From CAJXNP01 sp050305935 (GTDB lineage: Bacteria; Bacteroidota; Bacteroidia; Cytophagales; Cyclobacteriaceae), in the NCBI GenBank assembly GCA_050305935.1, contig JBNLGG010000010.1, forward strand, positions 1 through 64,000: a stretch of DNA of 64,000 nt. The letters are read 5' to 3'. Positions 1 to 9,317 of the stretch are shown here, piece after piece (position 1 is the first letter of the stretch; each line of letters opens with the position of its first letter). A model generated the notes under the pieces. That model made no database searches, was not told where the DNA came from, and saw nothing but the letters and a program-made list of their open reading frames with translations. Both the position numbers and the translations under genes were made by a program.

Positions 1-239
1 GCGCCGATCATCTGTTCGAGTGAGAGCCCCTCAGGGATTTGTGCCCTGAGGATGGCTTCTTTATTCCCATTTTCATCCAATGAATCTGTGAAAAGAAGGT
101 CACCATTTGAAACCGTGACGACATCGCTTAAAGGATTCTCAATGTTCCCGCTAAGGACCGTCCTGACGTTTGTCTCCTTCTGTGAAGTACAATTGGCAAG
201 AAATAAGATGAACAATAGATAGATGAATACCCTCTTCAT
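1..239 (-). CDS. Putative lipoprotein, N-terminal part only (cut by window edge)
   Basis: The reading frame starts at an ATG at 239 and stays open to the window edge, giving about 79 residues. The N-terminus is a lipoprotein signal: MKR, then a hydrophobic run (VFIYLLFILFL) ending in LANC, with the Cys as the predicted lipidated residue. The visible mature part is polar with no motif I recognise. It begins 11 bp after the tex stop on the same strand, so it is probably co-transcribed with tex. The function is unknown; the lipobox and signal are seen directly. Confidence 0.7.
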   Translation of the reverse strand, partial: MKRVFIYLLFILFLANCTSQKETNVRTVLSGNIENPLSDVVTVSNGDLLFTDSLDENGNKEAILRAQIPEGLSLEQMIG

Positions 240-250
240 GCTCGATTCAT

Positions 251-2518
251 TTATTGGTTAAACTTACCCCTCAGCATCGCCAATTTATCCTCAAAACTTT
301 GAGGCTCATTGGAAGAAGTAGACTTCTTTTGTTGATTGCCTTTTTTCTGAAACTTCTTTTCCTTTGAACCGGCGCTTTTATTAAATGGGTCACTTTTCAT
401 TGACAAAGATATCCTTTTTCTCGCAACGTCGACCTCGGTGACGGTTACGGACACCCGCTGATGTACTTTGACATGATCAGCCACATTTGAAACAAACTGA
501 TCGGCCAATTGGCTCACATGCACCAATCCATCCTGGTGGACTCCAATATCCACAAAAGCACCGAAGTTCGTCACATTCGTCACCACACCCTCCAGCTCCA
601 TACCGACTTTCAAATCAGAAATTTCATTTACCCCCTCTTTGAAGCTGACCATTTCAAATTTATCCCTGGGGTCAAGTCCCGGTTTTGCCAATTCATTCAT
701 GATATCCGTCAGCGTGGGTAAACCACAGTCGTCAGAGATATAATTTTTCAAATCAAGCTTCGACCTCAACTCAGATTTGCTCATTAGATCACTCACTGAA
801 GCATTGCAGTCTTTCGCCATTTTATTTACCACATTGTATCGCTCCGGGTGAACCGCACTCGCATCAAGGGGATTTTCAGAATTCCTAATCCTGAGGAAAC
901 CTGCCGCCTGCTCAAATGCTTTGCCACCCAACCGGGGCACATTCATTAGGTCTTCCCTGGATTTAAAAGGTCCGTGCTCATTGCGGTAAGTCACAATGTT
1001 TTTTGCCAATTGCGGTCCTAAGCCGGAAACATAACTCAACAATTCTTTAGAAGAAGTATTGAGCTCCACTCCCACGGAGTTTACGCAATTGATCACTGTA
1101 TCATCCAGTCCGTTCTTCAGCATTCCCTGGTCTACGTCGTGCTGGTACTGGCCTACACCAATGCTCTTCGCATCGATTTTGACCAGTTCAGCCAATGGAT
1201 CAATCAACCTTCGGCCAATCGAAACCGCCCCACGAACCGTCACATCATAGTCGGGAAATTCTTCCCTGGCAACGTCCGAGGCTGAGTAGATCGATGCACC
1301 ACTTTCATTGACCATCACCACGATGATTTCCCTTGGCAAACCAATGGATTTTACAAATGCTTCTGTTTCCCTGCTCGCCGTTCCGTTTCCAATGGCAATG
1401 GCCTCGATATTATATTTTTCAACCAAATGACGGATCGTCTCAGCAGATTCCATGATTCGCTTCTGAGGTTCGTTTGGAAAGATTGCCTCGTTGTGAAGTA
1501 ATTTACTTTGCTTATTCAGGCACACCACTTTGCAACCCGTCCTAAACCCAGGGTCGATAGCCAACACATTCTTTTCCCCTAATGGCGCCGAAAGAAGCAA
1601 TTGTTTCAGGTTTTCTTTAAATACATTGATCGCCTCTTCATCGGCATTCTTTTTAGAAGTCATCCGCAGTTCCGTTTCCATAGAAGGCTTCATTAACCTT
1701 TTATAACAATCGCGAATAGCCACCTTTACCTGCTCTGCCGAGTCGTAGCCATTGACTATTACCTGTTTTTCGATGATCCCAATGGCTTCCTCTTCATTCG
1801 GGGAAATATCAAGGCTTAGAATCATTTCCTTCTCTCCCCGGCGCATCGCTAATAAGCGGTGTGACGGTGTATCTTTTAAAAGCTCATTCCATTCAAAATA
1901 ATCCTTGTATTTCTGTCCTTCCTCCTCTTTTCCTTTTATTACTTTTGATTCTATTGTCGCAGTTTTTTCAAACAGTTTTCTAATTTCGGCCCGGATTTCG
2001 GCGTTTTCATTCACCCATTCCGCTACGATATCCCTGGCGCCTGCCAGCGCTTCCTCTTCGGTCTTGACTTCTTTTTGCTCGTCAACATATTTCGCGGCTT
2101 CCAGCTGAACATCAAAGTTTTTCTGCTCAAATAATTTGAAAGCCAGGGGTTCCAGGCCTCTTTCCTTCGCCACCGTCGCCCTGGTTTTTCTTTTGGGTTT
2201 GTAGGGTAAATAAATGTCTTCCAACTCATTCAACGTCTCCGCCTCCCTGATCTTCTTTTCCAATTCATCCGTCAGCTTTTCCTGGTCAGCGATGGATTTC
2301 AGAATGTACTCCCTTCGCTTTTCCATTTCAACGAGTTGCGCAAACCGGTCCCTGATATTGGCGATTTGCACTTCATCCAGCCCTCCTGTTTTTTCCTTGC
2401 GGTACCTCGAAATAAATGGTACCGTAGCTCCTTCATTTAATAATTCTATCGTCGATTCGACCTGCTTCACTGAAACACTGATCTCTCCTGCAATCTTTTG
2501 AGCAAATGCTATTGACAT
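251..2518 (-). CDS. tex: Tex family RNA-binding transcription accessory protein
   Basis: This 755-residue protein has the full Tex architecture and the usual family length. The N-terminal helical Tex domain covers about residues 1-190. A YqgF/RNase-H-like domain begins near residue 320 (VLAIDPGFRTGCK). A helix-hairpin-helix region lies near 490-545 (SGLGPQLAKNIVTYRNEHG and PRLGGKAFEQAAGFLRI). An S1 RNA-binding domain lies near 640-710 (GVVTNVTNFGAFVDIGVHQD). A Lys/Gln-rich tail follows. Tex proteins bind nucleic acid and act on transcription elongation complexes in the cytoplasm; the precise role in Bacteroidota is not established. It diverges from the thioredoxin-like gene at 2631, with 112 bp between starts. 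Confidence 0.97.
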   Translation of the reverse strand: MSIAFAQKIAGEISVSVKQVESTIELLNEGATVPFISRYRKEKTGGLDEVQIANIRDRFAQLVEMEKRREYILKSIADQEKLTDELEKKIREAETLNELEDIYLPYKPKRKTRATVAKERGLEPLAFKLFEQKNFDVQLEAAKYVDEQKEVKTEEEALAGARDIVAEWVNENAEIRAEIRKLFEKTATIESKVIKGKEEEGQKYKDYFEWNELLKDTPSHRLLAMRRGEKEMILSLDISPNEEEAIGIIEKQVIVNGYDSAEQVKVAIRDCYKRLMKPSMETELRMTSKKNADEEAINVFKENLKQLLLSAPLGEKNVLAIDPGFRTGCKVVCLNKQSKLLHNEAIFPNEPQKRIMESAETIRHLVEKYNIEAIAIGNGTASRETEAFVKSIGLPREIIVVMVNESGASIYSASDVAREEFPDYDVTVRGAVSIGRRLIDPLAELVKIDAKSIGVGQYQHDVDQGMLKNGLDDTVINCVNSVGVELNTSSKELLSYVSGLGPQLAKNIVTYRNEHGPFKSREDLMNVPRLGGKAFEQAAGFLRIRNSENPLDASAVHPERYNVVNKMAKDCNASVSDLMSKSELRSKLDLKNYISDDCGLPTLTDIMNELAKPGLDPRDKFEMVSFKEGVNEISDLKVGMELEGVVTNVTNFGAFVDIGVHQDGLVHVSQLADQFVSNVADHVKVHQRVSVTVTEVDVARKRISLSMKSDPFNKSAGSKEKKFQKKGNQQKKSTSSNEPQSFEDKLAMLRGKFNQ

Positions 2519-2630
2519 AAATAAATTGTATTTGACGTTGTTTTGACTTTTATCAATTAAAATTTTAAAGTGCTTTTTTATTCAGATAAAAAGTCAAAAA
2601 TAGCGTATTGAAAAAGAAAATCATTGAATA

Positions 2631-3215
2631 ATGGGGAAGAAAAAATCATTAAAAAGGGAGGCAATTGAGTGGGTGATTTTTATTGGGATCATAACTACCT
2701 TGTACCTCACGGGTTTACACACACCTGTATTGGGAGCGCTTCAAGGATTGGTTCTGAAGACCGGAATCATGCAGCCAAATATCAGTGATGACGACTACGG
2801 CAAAGCTTCCTACCATTTTGAATTGACCGATGTGTACGGTCAAGATATTTCATTCGAAGAGTTTAAAGGAAAAACAATTTTTATCAACTTCTGGGCTACC
2901 TGGTGCCCTCCTTGTGTCGCTGAAATGCCTGATATAAACGATCTGTATAATGAATTGAAGGGGAATGAGAATATCGTTTTTGTGATGATTTCCTTCGATA
3001 GGGATTTTGAAAAAGCGAAGAATTTTGTGAAAAAAAAAGAGTTTGACTTACCAATCTATAAACTGCGAACCAACCTTCCTAAGGTATATGAAAGCAGCTC
3101 CATTCCTACTACCTATGTGATCTCCCCGGATGGAAGGATTGTTGTCTCTAATCAAGGCATGGCAAAATATAACACCCAGAAATTCAGGCAATTTTTAACT
3201 GATCTCAGCAATTAA
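2631..3215 (+). CDS. Membrane-anchored TlpA/ResA-type thioredoxin
   Basis: This 194-residue thiol-disulfide oxidoreductase has one N-terminal membrane segment (about residues 13-33) that would place the catalytic domain in the periplasm. The thioredoxin fold spans about 62-190, with active site W-C92-P-P-C95 in the context INFWATWCPPC and a cis-Pro in SSIPTTYVI. A CPPC site with a membrane anchor is typical of TlpA/ResA proteins, which keep apocytochrome or other periplasmic thiols reduced. The specific partner cannot be told from this locus, as no cytochrome biogenesis gene is adjacent. The stop codon overlaps that of the convergent glycerate kinase gene. Confidence 0.9.
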   Translation: MGKKKSLKREAIEWVIFIGIITTLYLTGLHTPVLGALQGLVLKTGIMQPNISDDDYGKASYHFELTDVYGQDISFEEFKGKTIFINFWATWCPPCVAEMPDINDLYNELKGNENIVFVMISFDRDFEKAKNFVKKKEFDLPIYKLRTNLPKVYESSSIPTTYVISPDGRIVVSNQGMAKYNTQKFRQFLTDLSN

Positions 3216-4324
3216 ACAGCTTTCAGGAATTTTCTGATTTTGGAGGCTCCTTCCAGTAATAAATCCCGGCTGTGCTGCATGGCAAGTTCCCTGGTAATGT
3301 CGCCGTCGACCAATGGATAAATTTTGTTAAAAAATTCACCTGCCCCAATAGAGGTATCCATTATCCCACATACCCCAATGCATATCTTCCCTTCATTTTT
3401 TGCGATAGCAGCGATCTCACCCGGACCTTTACCTAATAGTGTCTGATCATCAATTTTACCCTCCCCGGTTATCAACACGTCGCATTCGGCAATCACTTTT
3501 TTAAGAAGTGAGTTCTCCAAAAGGAACCTGAAGCCATTGACAAGTTTTGCACCTGCCACCGTGGCCAGGGCATAACCAACTCCTCCGGCAGCCCCCGCTC
3601 CTTTCAAATTTCTAAAATCGACACCTGTTTTACTGATCAGAAGGCTACTCCAGCTAATCAATCTGTTTTCCAATATTTCAACCACTTTCGGCGAAGCGCC
3701 CTTTTGCGGCCCAAAAACTCGAGCCGCACCGTTCACGCCGAGTAGCGGGTTGTCGACATCCGACAATACCGTGATGTCAATTCCTTCCATTAACTCCCAG
3801 ACTTTAGTTAAATCGACATTGTCAAATTCATTGATAATTGTCTGATCATCAATCTCATTCTCTTTTTTATCAAAAAACCTGACCCCCAAAGCGTTCAACA
3901 TCCCTACACCTCCATCGACCGTAGCGCTCCCTCCTATTCCAATATAGATTTGTTTGGCTCCTTTTTCGATGGCCCTTTTTATCAATTGCCCGGTACCAAA
4001 AGAGGAGGCTCTTAAAGGATCAAGATCGTTTTCCTTGAGTAATTTGATTCCGCTGGCATTGCTCATCTCAATAAATGCTATGTCTTCCCCTATCCAACCC
4101 CAATCGGCCTTTATTTTTACACCCAATGGCCCAAATACCTCGACCGTTTCCCGCACACCTGAAAAAACATGTAAAAACACGTCCAGCGATCCATCCCCTC
4201 CATCCGCAATCGGAAAAGTGCTGACATGAAATTCGTCCCCCCTCAGGCCTGAAGCAAGAATTTCAGCTACTTCGAGGGCGGATAAATTGCCTTTAAATGC
4301 ATTGGGTGCAATTAATATGTTCAT
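3212..4324 (-). CDS. glxK: Glycerate kinase (GlxK/GarK family)
   Basis: This 370-residue kinase is predicted to phosphorylate D-glycerate (the 2-kinase type in this family). The N-terminus MNILIAPNAFKGNLSA matches the family signature. Other hallmarks are IADGGDG, GIGGSATVDGGVGMLNALG, FGPQKGA and ITGEGKIDDQTLLGKGP. I chose the ATG at 4324 because the protein then begins directly with the conserved first strand; an upstream in-frame ATG at 4336 adds only MLSP. The gene overlaps the stop of the convergent thioredoxin-like gene by 4 bp, leaving no room for a separate terminator between them. Confidence 0.93.
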   Translation of the reverse strand: MNILIAPNAFKGNLSALEVAEILASGLRGDEFHVSTFPIADGGDGSLDVFLHVFSGVRETVEVFGPLGVKIKADWGWIGEDIAFIEMSNASGIKLLKENDLDPLRASSFGTGQLIKRAIEKGAKQIYIGIGGSATVDGGVGMLNALGVRFFDKKENEIDDQTIINEFDNVDLTKVWELMEGIDITVLSDVDNPLLGVNGAARVFGPQKGASPKVVEILENRLISWSSLLISKTGVDFRNLKGAGAAGGVGYALATVAGAKLVNGFRFLLENSLLKKVIAECDVLITGEGKIDDQTLLGKGPGEIAAIAKNEGKICIGVCGIMDTSIGAGEFFNKIYPLVDGDITRELAMQHSRDLLLEGASKIRKFLKAV

Positions 4325-4387
4325 CGGACTGAGCATGAGGTGATGAATTTACCAGATAATCCATAAAGGAATAATTTTTTAGCAATG

Positions 4388-4419
4388 TTTTGTAATAATA
4401 TCAAATACCTGTAACTTTG
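4388..4419 (+). promoter_or_regulatory. Promoter of rpsT (Bacteroidota -33/-7 type)
   Basis: TTTTG at 4388-4392 is followed after 19 bp by TAACTTTG at 4412-4419, a perfect TAnnTTTG -7 element at the spacing seen in Bacteroidota housekeeping promoters. Transcription would start near 4426, about 25 bp before the rpsT ATG. This is the cleanest promoter in the window and supports the phylum assignment. Confidence 0.75.
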
Positions 4420-4450
4420 CGACTCGAAAAAATTTAAGTCTAAAAGTAGT

Positions 4451-4705
4451 ATGGCAAATCACAAATCAGCTTTAAAAAGAATCAGATCAATTGAGGCTAA
4501 AAGATTAAGGAACAGGTATGATATGAAATCAACCAGAACCTTCATCAAGAGACTTAGAGCAACTACAGATAAAAATGAAGCGATCGAACTTTATAAAAAA
4601 GTTGCTGGCATGGTAGACAAATTGGCGAAGAAAAACATCATCCATAAAAACAACGCCGCCAACAAAAAGTCGAAGCTTCAGAAACTCGTTAACAGTTTAG
4701 CTTAG
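4451..4705 (+). CDS. rpsT: 30S ribosomal protein S20
   Basis: This 84-residue, strongly basic helical protein is full length for bS20. It begins MANHKSALKRIRSIEAKRLRN, has the expected Lys/Arg-rich helices, and ends with the NNAANKKSKLQKLVNSLA pattern typical of S20. It binds 16S rRNA in the body of the small subunit. It is a single-gene unit, with a strong promoter just upstream and a hairpin terminator just downstream. Confidence 0.98.
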   Translation: MANHKSALKRIRSIEAKRLRNRYDMKSTRTFIKRLRATTDKNEAIELYKKVAGMVDKLAKKNIIHKNNAANKKSKLQKLVNSLA

Positions 4706-4727
4706 TATCTACTAAAAATATTCTTGC

Positions 4728-4762
4728 AGCCCTTTTTCTAATTTGGAAAAGGGCTTTTTTTA
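4728..4762 (+). terminator. Intrinsic terminator after rpsT
   Basis: An 11-bp stem (AGCCCTTTTTC at 4728-4738 with GGAAAAGGGCT at 4745-4755, one wobble) closes a 6-base loop and is followed by a run of T. It sits 23 bp after the rpsT stop and separates it from radC. Confidence 0.8.
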
Positions 4763-4806
4763 TTGCCTTGATTTTTGCAGTTTGATCGTCCAATTTTTTC
4801 AAGACC

Positions 4807-5499
4807 ATGGACAACCCACACCTTAACATACTCAAATGGGCAGAAGAAGACCGCCCGAGGGAAAAGTTACTTTTAAAAGGAAAATCGGCTTTATCAGATG
4901 CAGAATTAATCGGAATTCTGCTCGGATCCGGTACAAGATCTCTCACCGCCGTTGATTTAGCGAAGCACATTCTTTCCTCTGTAGACAACAATTTAAATGA
5001 GCTGGCTAGGCTTAATGTGTCGGAACTCAAAAAGTTTAAGGGTATAGGCGAAGCAAAGGCCATTGCCATCGTGAGCGCCCTGGAGCTGGGTCGCCGGAGA
5101 AAAAGCAGTGATAATCCACAGAAAATAAAAATCACATCCTCAAACGATGCCTACCAGGCCATAAAACCAGACCTGCTGGACCTCCAAACAGAAGAGTTTT
5201 GGATCCTACACCTAAACCGGGCAAACCAGGTCATTAAGAAAGAAAAAATAAGTCTCGGTGGTGTGGCCGGGACGGTGGTCGACCCGAAAGTTATTTTCAA
5301 AAGCGCTATTCAAAACCTCACTTCTTCCATTGTTTTAGTTCATAATCACCCCTCAGGAAACACAAGGCCAAGCAAAAACGATATCGATATCACCGGTAAA
5401 CTGGTGAGCAGCGGGAAAATGTTGGAATTGCCTGTGCTGGATCATATCATTTTTACCGATGAAAGTTATTTCAGTTTTGCAGATGAGGGCCTTATTTAG
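4807..5499 (+). CDS. radC: RadC family JAB-domain protein
   Basis: This 230-residue protein has the standard RadC layout. An N-terminal helix-hairpin-helix-like part (LNVSELKKFKGIGEAKAIAI, about 70-95) is followed by a JAB1/MPN-like metalloprotease fold with the metal-binding motif HNHPSGNTRPSKND and the terminal LDHIIFTDESYFSFADEG. The historical link to DNA repair is doubtful and the true activity of RadC is unresolved. It is followed after 12 bp by a DUF1684 gene on the same strand. Confidence 0.95.
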   Translation: MDNPHLNILKWAEEDRPREKLLLKGKSALSDAELIGILLGSGTRSLTAVDLAKHILSSVDNNLNELARLNVSELKKFKGIGEAKAIAIVSALELGRRRKSSDNPQKIKITSSNDAYQAIKPDLLDLQTEEFWILHLNRANQVIKKEKISLGGVAGTVVDPKVIFKSAIQNLTSSIVLVHNHPSGNTRPSKNDIDITGKLVSSGKMLELPVLDHIIFTDESYFSFADEGLI

Positions 5500-5511
5500 G
5501 ATGTTTGCGAT

Positions 5512-6135
5512 ATGAAGTCATCGAAAATATTTTTCCTGGTAGCTTTGATCGTGCTCGGCGCTTCTGTCATCTATTTGTTTAACAATGTCTCTGTAGCCGA
5601 CAAATATTTTTCCATCATCAACAAGGAGCGGATTGAAAAAAATGAATTGTTTAAAAATGGCGAAGATTCCCCTCTAACCTTTAACCAAAAACTTACTTTT
5701 GACTCGCTGAATTATTTCCCCATTAAGAAGGAATTTCTTGTCAAAGCGACATTTGAAACAAATCCAACAAAGGAAACCATAAGAATAGGGTATTCTGATG
5801 GGAGTGAAAAACTATATATCAAGTATGGATTTGCCAGCTTTATCCTTATGGGCCAACCTCAACAACTGACCATCTTAAAACCAACATTTTTCGAAGGCGA
5901 GGAATATCTCTTCCTTGCATTTTATGATGAGACGAGCACGGTAGAAACCTACGGAGGCGGCCGTTATATTGATTTAGACCCTAACCCCGGCAACACCATT
6001 GAAATTGATTTTAACAAGGCATACAATCCATATTGTGCTTACAATGGGGAATATCGCTGCCCCATTCCACCAAAAGAAAATCAAATAACTGTAGCCGTGA
6101 CTGCTGGCGAAAAAATATTTGATTTAAATCATTGA
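5512..6135 (+). CDS. DUF1684 family membrane-anchored protein
   Basis: This 207-residue protein has an N-terminal hydrophobic segment (about residues 5-25) that is either a signal anchor or signal peptide. The C-terminal half carries the DUF1684 hallmarks: LAFYDETS, TYGGGRYIDL, DFNKAYNPYCAYN, YRCPIPPKEN and VAVTAGEK. The conserved Cys residues in CAYN and RCP could form a disulfide outside the cytoplasm. The function of DUF1684 is not known to me. The gene follows radC closely, but that pairing gives no clear functional clue. Confidence 0.8.
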   Translation: MKSSKIFFLVALIVLGASVIYLFNNVSVADKYFSIINKERIEKNELFKNGEDSPLTFNQKLTFDSLNYFPIKKEFLVKATFETNPTKETIRIGYSDGSEKLYIKYGFASFILMGQPQQLTILKPTFFEGEEYLFLAFYDETSTVETYGGGRYIDLDPNPGNTIEIDFNKAYNPYCAYNGEYRCPIPPKENQITVAVTAGEKIFDLNH

Positions 6136-6161
6136 TCGGCTGCTTAGTAATTTGAAATACT

Positions 6162-6169
6162 TATTTTTG
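6162..6169 (+). promoter_or_regulatory. Candidate -7 element for pheT
   Basis: TATTTTTG matches TAnnTTTG and lies 33 bp before the pheT ATG, a suitable distance. No TTG sits at the expected spacing upstream, so this is only half a promoter by eye. Confidence 0.4.
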
Positions 6170-6201
6170 CGCTCATATTTAATTGAACTTTTTTAATACC
6201 G

Positions 6202-8616
6202 ATGAAGATATCGCTAAACTGGCTAAAAGAATATATCCAAATAAAAGAGACCCCTCACCAAATTTCCGAATTACTTACGCAATCGGGCCTTGAAGTAGAA
6301 GGAGTTGAAAAAACAGAAGCCGTTGAAGGTGGATTGCAGGGAATAGTGATCGGGGAAGTAATTGAATGCCAGCAGCACCCCAATGCGGACCGTCTGAAAG
6401 TAACGAGGGTCGATATTGGCGAAAGCGAATTAAAACCAATCGTTTGCGGCGCGCCAAATGTAGCGGCTGGTCAAAAGGTAGTAGTGGCCACCACGGGATC
6501 AACTATATACCCTATCAACGGTGAACCCTTCACTATCAAGAAAGCAAAAATAAGAGGAGAGGTTTCTGAGGGGATGATTTGTGCGGAAGATGAAATAGGT
6601 CTGGGCAATTCGCATGACGGAATCATGGTGTTAGACACCGATTTACCTAACGGCACCCCGGCGGCAGACTTTTTTGAATTGAAGGATGATGTGCTTTTTG
6701 AAATTGGGATCACCCCTAACCGGGCAGATGCGACGTCACATATAGGAGTAGCAAGGGACTTAAAAGCCTTGCTTCAAAGAGAAATAAGCTGGCCTTCGGT
6801 TAGCGATTTCAAAACCGATAACCAGGACCTGCCTATTTCAGTCAGTGTTGAAAACAAGGAAGCTTGCCCGAGGTATTCCGGAGTTACCATTTCAGGGATT
6901 ACCGTGAAGGAGTCTCCCGATTGGCTCAAGCAAAGACTGCTATCGATTGGCCAAATGCCGATCAACAACGTGGTGGATATCACAAATTTCGTTTTGCACG
7001 AATTGGGTCAACCATTGCATGCATTTGATTATGATAAAATTGCAGGCAAAAAAGTAATTGTAAAAACACTTCCTAAGAATACAGAATTCATTACCCTGGA
7101 CGAAAAGAAAAGGAAACTGGCTGATCAGGACCTGATGATCTGCGATGAAAAAGAAGGCATGTGCATTGCGGGAGTTTTTGGAGGTATGCACTCAGGAGTG
7201 AGCGAATCTACCAACAACATATTTCTGGAAAGCGCCTACTTCTCCCCTGATTTTATCAGAAAAACAGCAGCATTTCATGGTTTAAAAACCGACGCATCGT
7301 TCCGTTTTGAGCGGGGTACTGACCCCAATATCACGGTGTTCGCATTAAAGAGAGCGGCGCTCTTGATCAGGGAATTGGCTGGTGGGTCCATATCATCGGA
7401 TATTGTGGACATCTATCCTACCCCTATTGCAGATTTTAAAATCCCGGTCTCCTACCAAAAGATCGACCGACTCATTGGCAAAACCATACCAAAAGACACT
7501 GTCAAAACCATCCTGAATAGTCTTGATATCTCTTTGGAAAATGAGGATAGTCTGGGCTTCACAGCCATCGTCCCCCCCTACCGGGTGGATGTTACCCGCG
7601 AAGCTGATATTATAGAAGAAATCCTACGAATATATGGATATGACAATATTGAAATATCAGAGCACATTTCCAGCAACTACCTGGCAAACTTCCCTGAGAA
7701 AGATAAAACAGATTATCTGTTGAAGGCTTCTGAATTGCTGGCCGCCAGTGGCTATTTTGAAATCCAGACAAATTCACTTACCAAACCTGTTTACTCCGAA
7801 AAAGCTCACTGGCTTTCCCCGGAAAATGACGTGGTAATACTCAATAAATTGAGCGAGGACCTGGGTGTGTTACGACAGGATTTGCTGTTTACCGGACTGG
7901 AGGTTTTGGCCTATAACATCAATAGAAAACAAAAGGATCTAAAGTTCTTTGAAATCGGAAAAACCTACCAAAAAAAGGATGGAAAGTACCTCGAAAATGA
8001 GAGTCTATCCCTTTGGTGTACAGGAAATTACACCCCTGAAAGCTGGCGGTTTCCGTCAAGACCAACTGAATTTCATGATTTTTTTGAGGTTGTTCTGAAA
8101 ATTATCAATAAATTTACTGCTTGTGAATGCACCAGCACCCCTGTTAAGGATGAGATTTTTACTGTTGGTCTTCAACTTTTTGTAGAAGGGAAAGAAATAG
8201 CCAGGGTTGGTAAACTGCAAAATTCGATCACAAAGCTAACTGGCATAAATCAGGAAGTTTTTTATTCAAACATAAACTACAACAGGTTACTTTTTAAAAA
8301 TGACAACGAATTCAAGTTCAAAGAAATCTCAAAATACCCCGAGGTAAGGAGGGATTTATCGCTTGTCATAGACAAAAATGTGACCTTTGAAGAGATCAAA
8401 AATGTTCTAAAAAGAAAAGATTTCTTTTTATTGAAAAAAGTGAATGTTTTTGACTATTATGAAGGGGAAAAAATTGGAAGTGATAAAAAGGCTTATGCGC
8501 TAAGCTTTACGCTACAGGATGAAAACAGGACGCTTACAGACAAGGTAATTGACAAGCTAATGACCCAACTGATAGGCACGTATGAACAAGAACTTGGCGC
8601 AGTAATAAGAAAGTAA
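6202..8616 (+). CDS. pheT: Phenylalanine--tRNA ligase beta subunit
   Basis: This 804-residue protein is the full-length bacterial PheT, which pairs with PheS to charge tRNA-Phe. It starts MKISLNWLKEYI, followed by an EMAP/tRNA-binding domain (about 40-150, with QQHPNADRLKVTRVD and CGAPNVAAGQKVVVA). The B3/B4 editing region (about 210-380) includes NNVVDITNFVLHELGQPLHAFD and DASFRFERGTDP. A B5 domain follows (about 405-475), then the catalytic-like core, and a C-terminal anticodon-binding ferredoxin-like domain (ISKYPEVRRDLSLVID). pheS is not in the window. It heads a tight set: the next gene starts 5 bp after its stop, then zapA and rny. Confidence 0.98.
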   Translation: MKISLNWLKEYIQIKETPHQISELLTQSGLEVEGVEKTEAVEGGLQGIVIGEVIECQQHPNADRLKVTRVDIGESELKPIVCGAPNVAAGQKVVVATTGSTIYPINGEPFTIKKAKIRGEVSEGMICAEDEIGLGNSHDGIMVLDTDLPNGTPAADFFELKDDVLFEIGITPNRADATSHIGVARDLKALLQREISWPSVSDFKTDNQDLPISVSVENKEACPRYSGVTISGITVKESPDWLKQRLLSIGQMPINNVVDITNFVLHELGQPLHAFDYDKIAGKKVIVKTLPKNTEFITLDEKKRKLADQDLMICDEKEGMCIAGVFGGMHSGVSESTNNIFLESAYFSPDFIRKTAAFHGLKTDASFRFERGTDPNITVFALKRAALLIRELAGGSISSDIVDIYPTPIADFKIPVSYQKIDRLIGKTIPKDTVKTILNSLDISLENEDSLGFTAIVPPYRVDVTREADIIEEILRIYGYDNIEISEHISSNYLANFPEKDKTDYLLKASELLAASGYFEIQTNSLTKPVYSEKAHWLSPENDVVILNKLSEDLGVLRQDLLFTGLEVLAYNINRKQKDLKFFEIGKTYQKKDGKYLENESLSLWCTGNYTPESWRFPSRPTEFHDFFEVVLKIINKFTACECTSTPVKDEIFTVGLQLFVEGKEIARVGKLQNSITKLTGINQEVFYSNINYNRLLFKNDNEFKFKEISKYPEVRRDLSLVIDKNVTFEEIKNVLKRKDFFLLKKVNVFDYYEGEKIGSDKKAYALSFTLQDENRTLTDKVIDKLMTQLIGTYEQELGAVIRK

Positions 8617-8621
8617 AAAGG

Positions 8622-8918
8622 ATGAAAAGAGACAGGTTAAATTCTGAAATTCATGCGCTCGAAAGAAAGATACGGTTCCTTCTTAACGAATACCAATCTT
8701 TGAAAAAAGAGCATGAATCCTTAAAGGATGAAAACCTCGATCTTAAAAACCTTCTCACCGAAAAAGACAAGCAAATAAGTAGCTTTCAAAATAAAATAAA
8801 TATTAGTACTATTGTAGATAGTATATCGACGGGTGAAAGTGACGTTTCTGAAGTCAAAGAAAAGCTTAATGTATATATAAAGGAAATTGATAGATGTATA
8901 AAGTACCTGAATGAATAG
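8622..8918 (+). CDS. Small coiled-coil protein between pheT and zapA
   Basis: This 98-residue, highly charged protein is predicted to be mostly one coiled coil (about residues 5-60, with ALERKIRFLLNEYQSLKKEH), then a short acidic tail ending YIKEIDRCIKYLNE. It begins 5 bp after pheT and ends 21 bp before zapA, so it is very likely translated with zapA. By position and shape it resembles a ZapB-like division partner, but I see no diagnostic motif. This is an inference from context only. Confidence 0.75.
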   Translation: MKRDRLNSEIHALERKIRFLLNEYQSLKKEHESLKDENLDLKNLLTEKDKQISSFQNKINISTIVDSISTGESDVSEVKEKLNVYIKEIDRCIKYLNE

Positions 8919-8939
8919 CGGGTACAAAATGATTTCCTT

Positions 8940-9248
8940 ATGAAAGAACTATCAATAAAAATAAAAATATCTGACCGGGAATATCCCATGAAGGTTGATG
9001 CCAACGATGAAGAGAAAATCCGCCTCGCTGGCAAAAAAATTAATGAAAAAATTAAGCTCTACAGAGACCAGTTTGGAATAGACGACAAACAAGATCTCCT
9101 GGCAATGGTAGCTTTTGACAGCTTGTTTGAAAAACTGCAATCTGAGGACAACCAAAGCTCCATTGGAGAATCTGTCATTGACAAAGTTGTCTATCTGAAC
9201 AAGCTCATTTCTGATGGTATTGGAATAAAAGAGGAAGAACAGCTATAA
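8940..9248 (+). CDS. zapA: Cell division protein ZapA
   Basis: This 102-residue protein begins with the ZapA-type beta-strand pattern (KELSIKIKISDREYPMKVDANDEEKIRLAGKKI), followed by a long helix that mediates tetramerisation (DKQDLLAMVAFDSLFEKLQ). ZapA bundles FtsZ filaments at the division site. The length and N-terminal motif fit the family. It sits between a coiled-coil gene and rny, an arrangement common in Bacteroidota. Confidence 0.9.
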   Translation: MKELSIKIKISDREYPMKVDANDEEKIRLAGKKINEKIKLYRDQFGIDDKQDLLAMVAFDSLFEKLQSEDNQSSIGESVIDKVVYLNKLISDGIGIKEEEQL

Positions 9249-9317
9249 TTCCATTCCCGATTTTTCTTTTCGGCAACCCACCTTCTATCCGTCATTTTGT
9301 ATAAATAAAACACATTT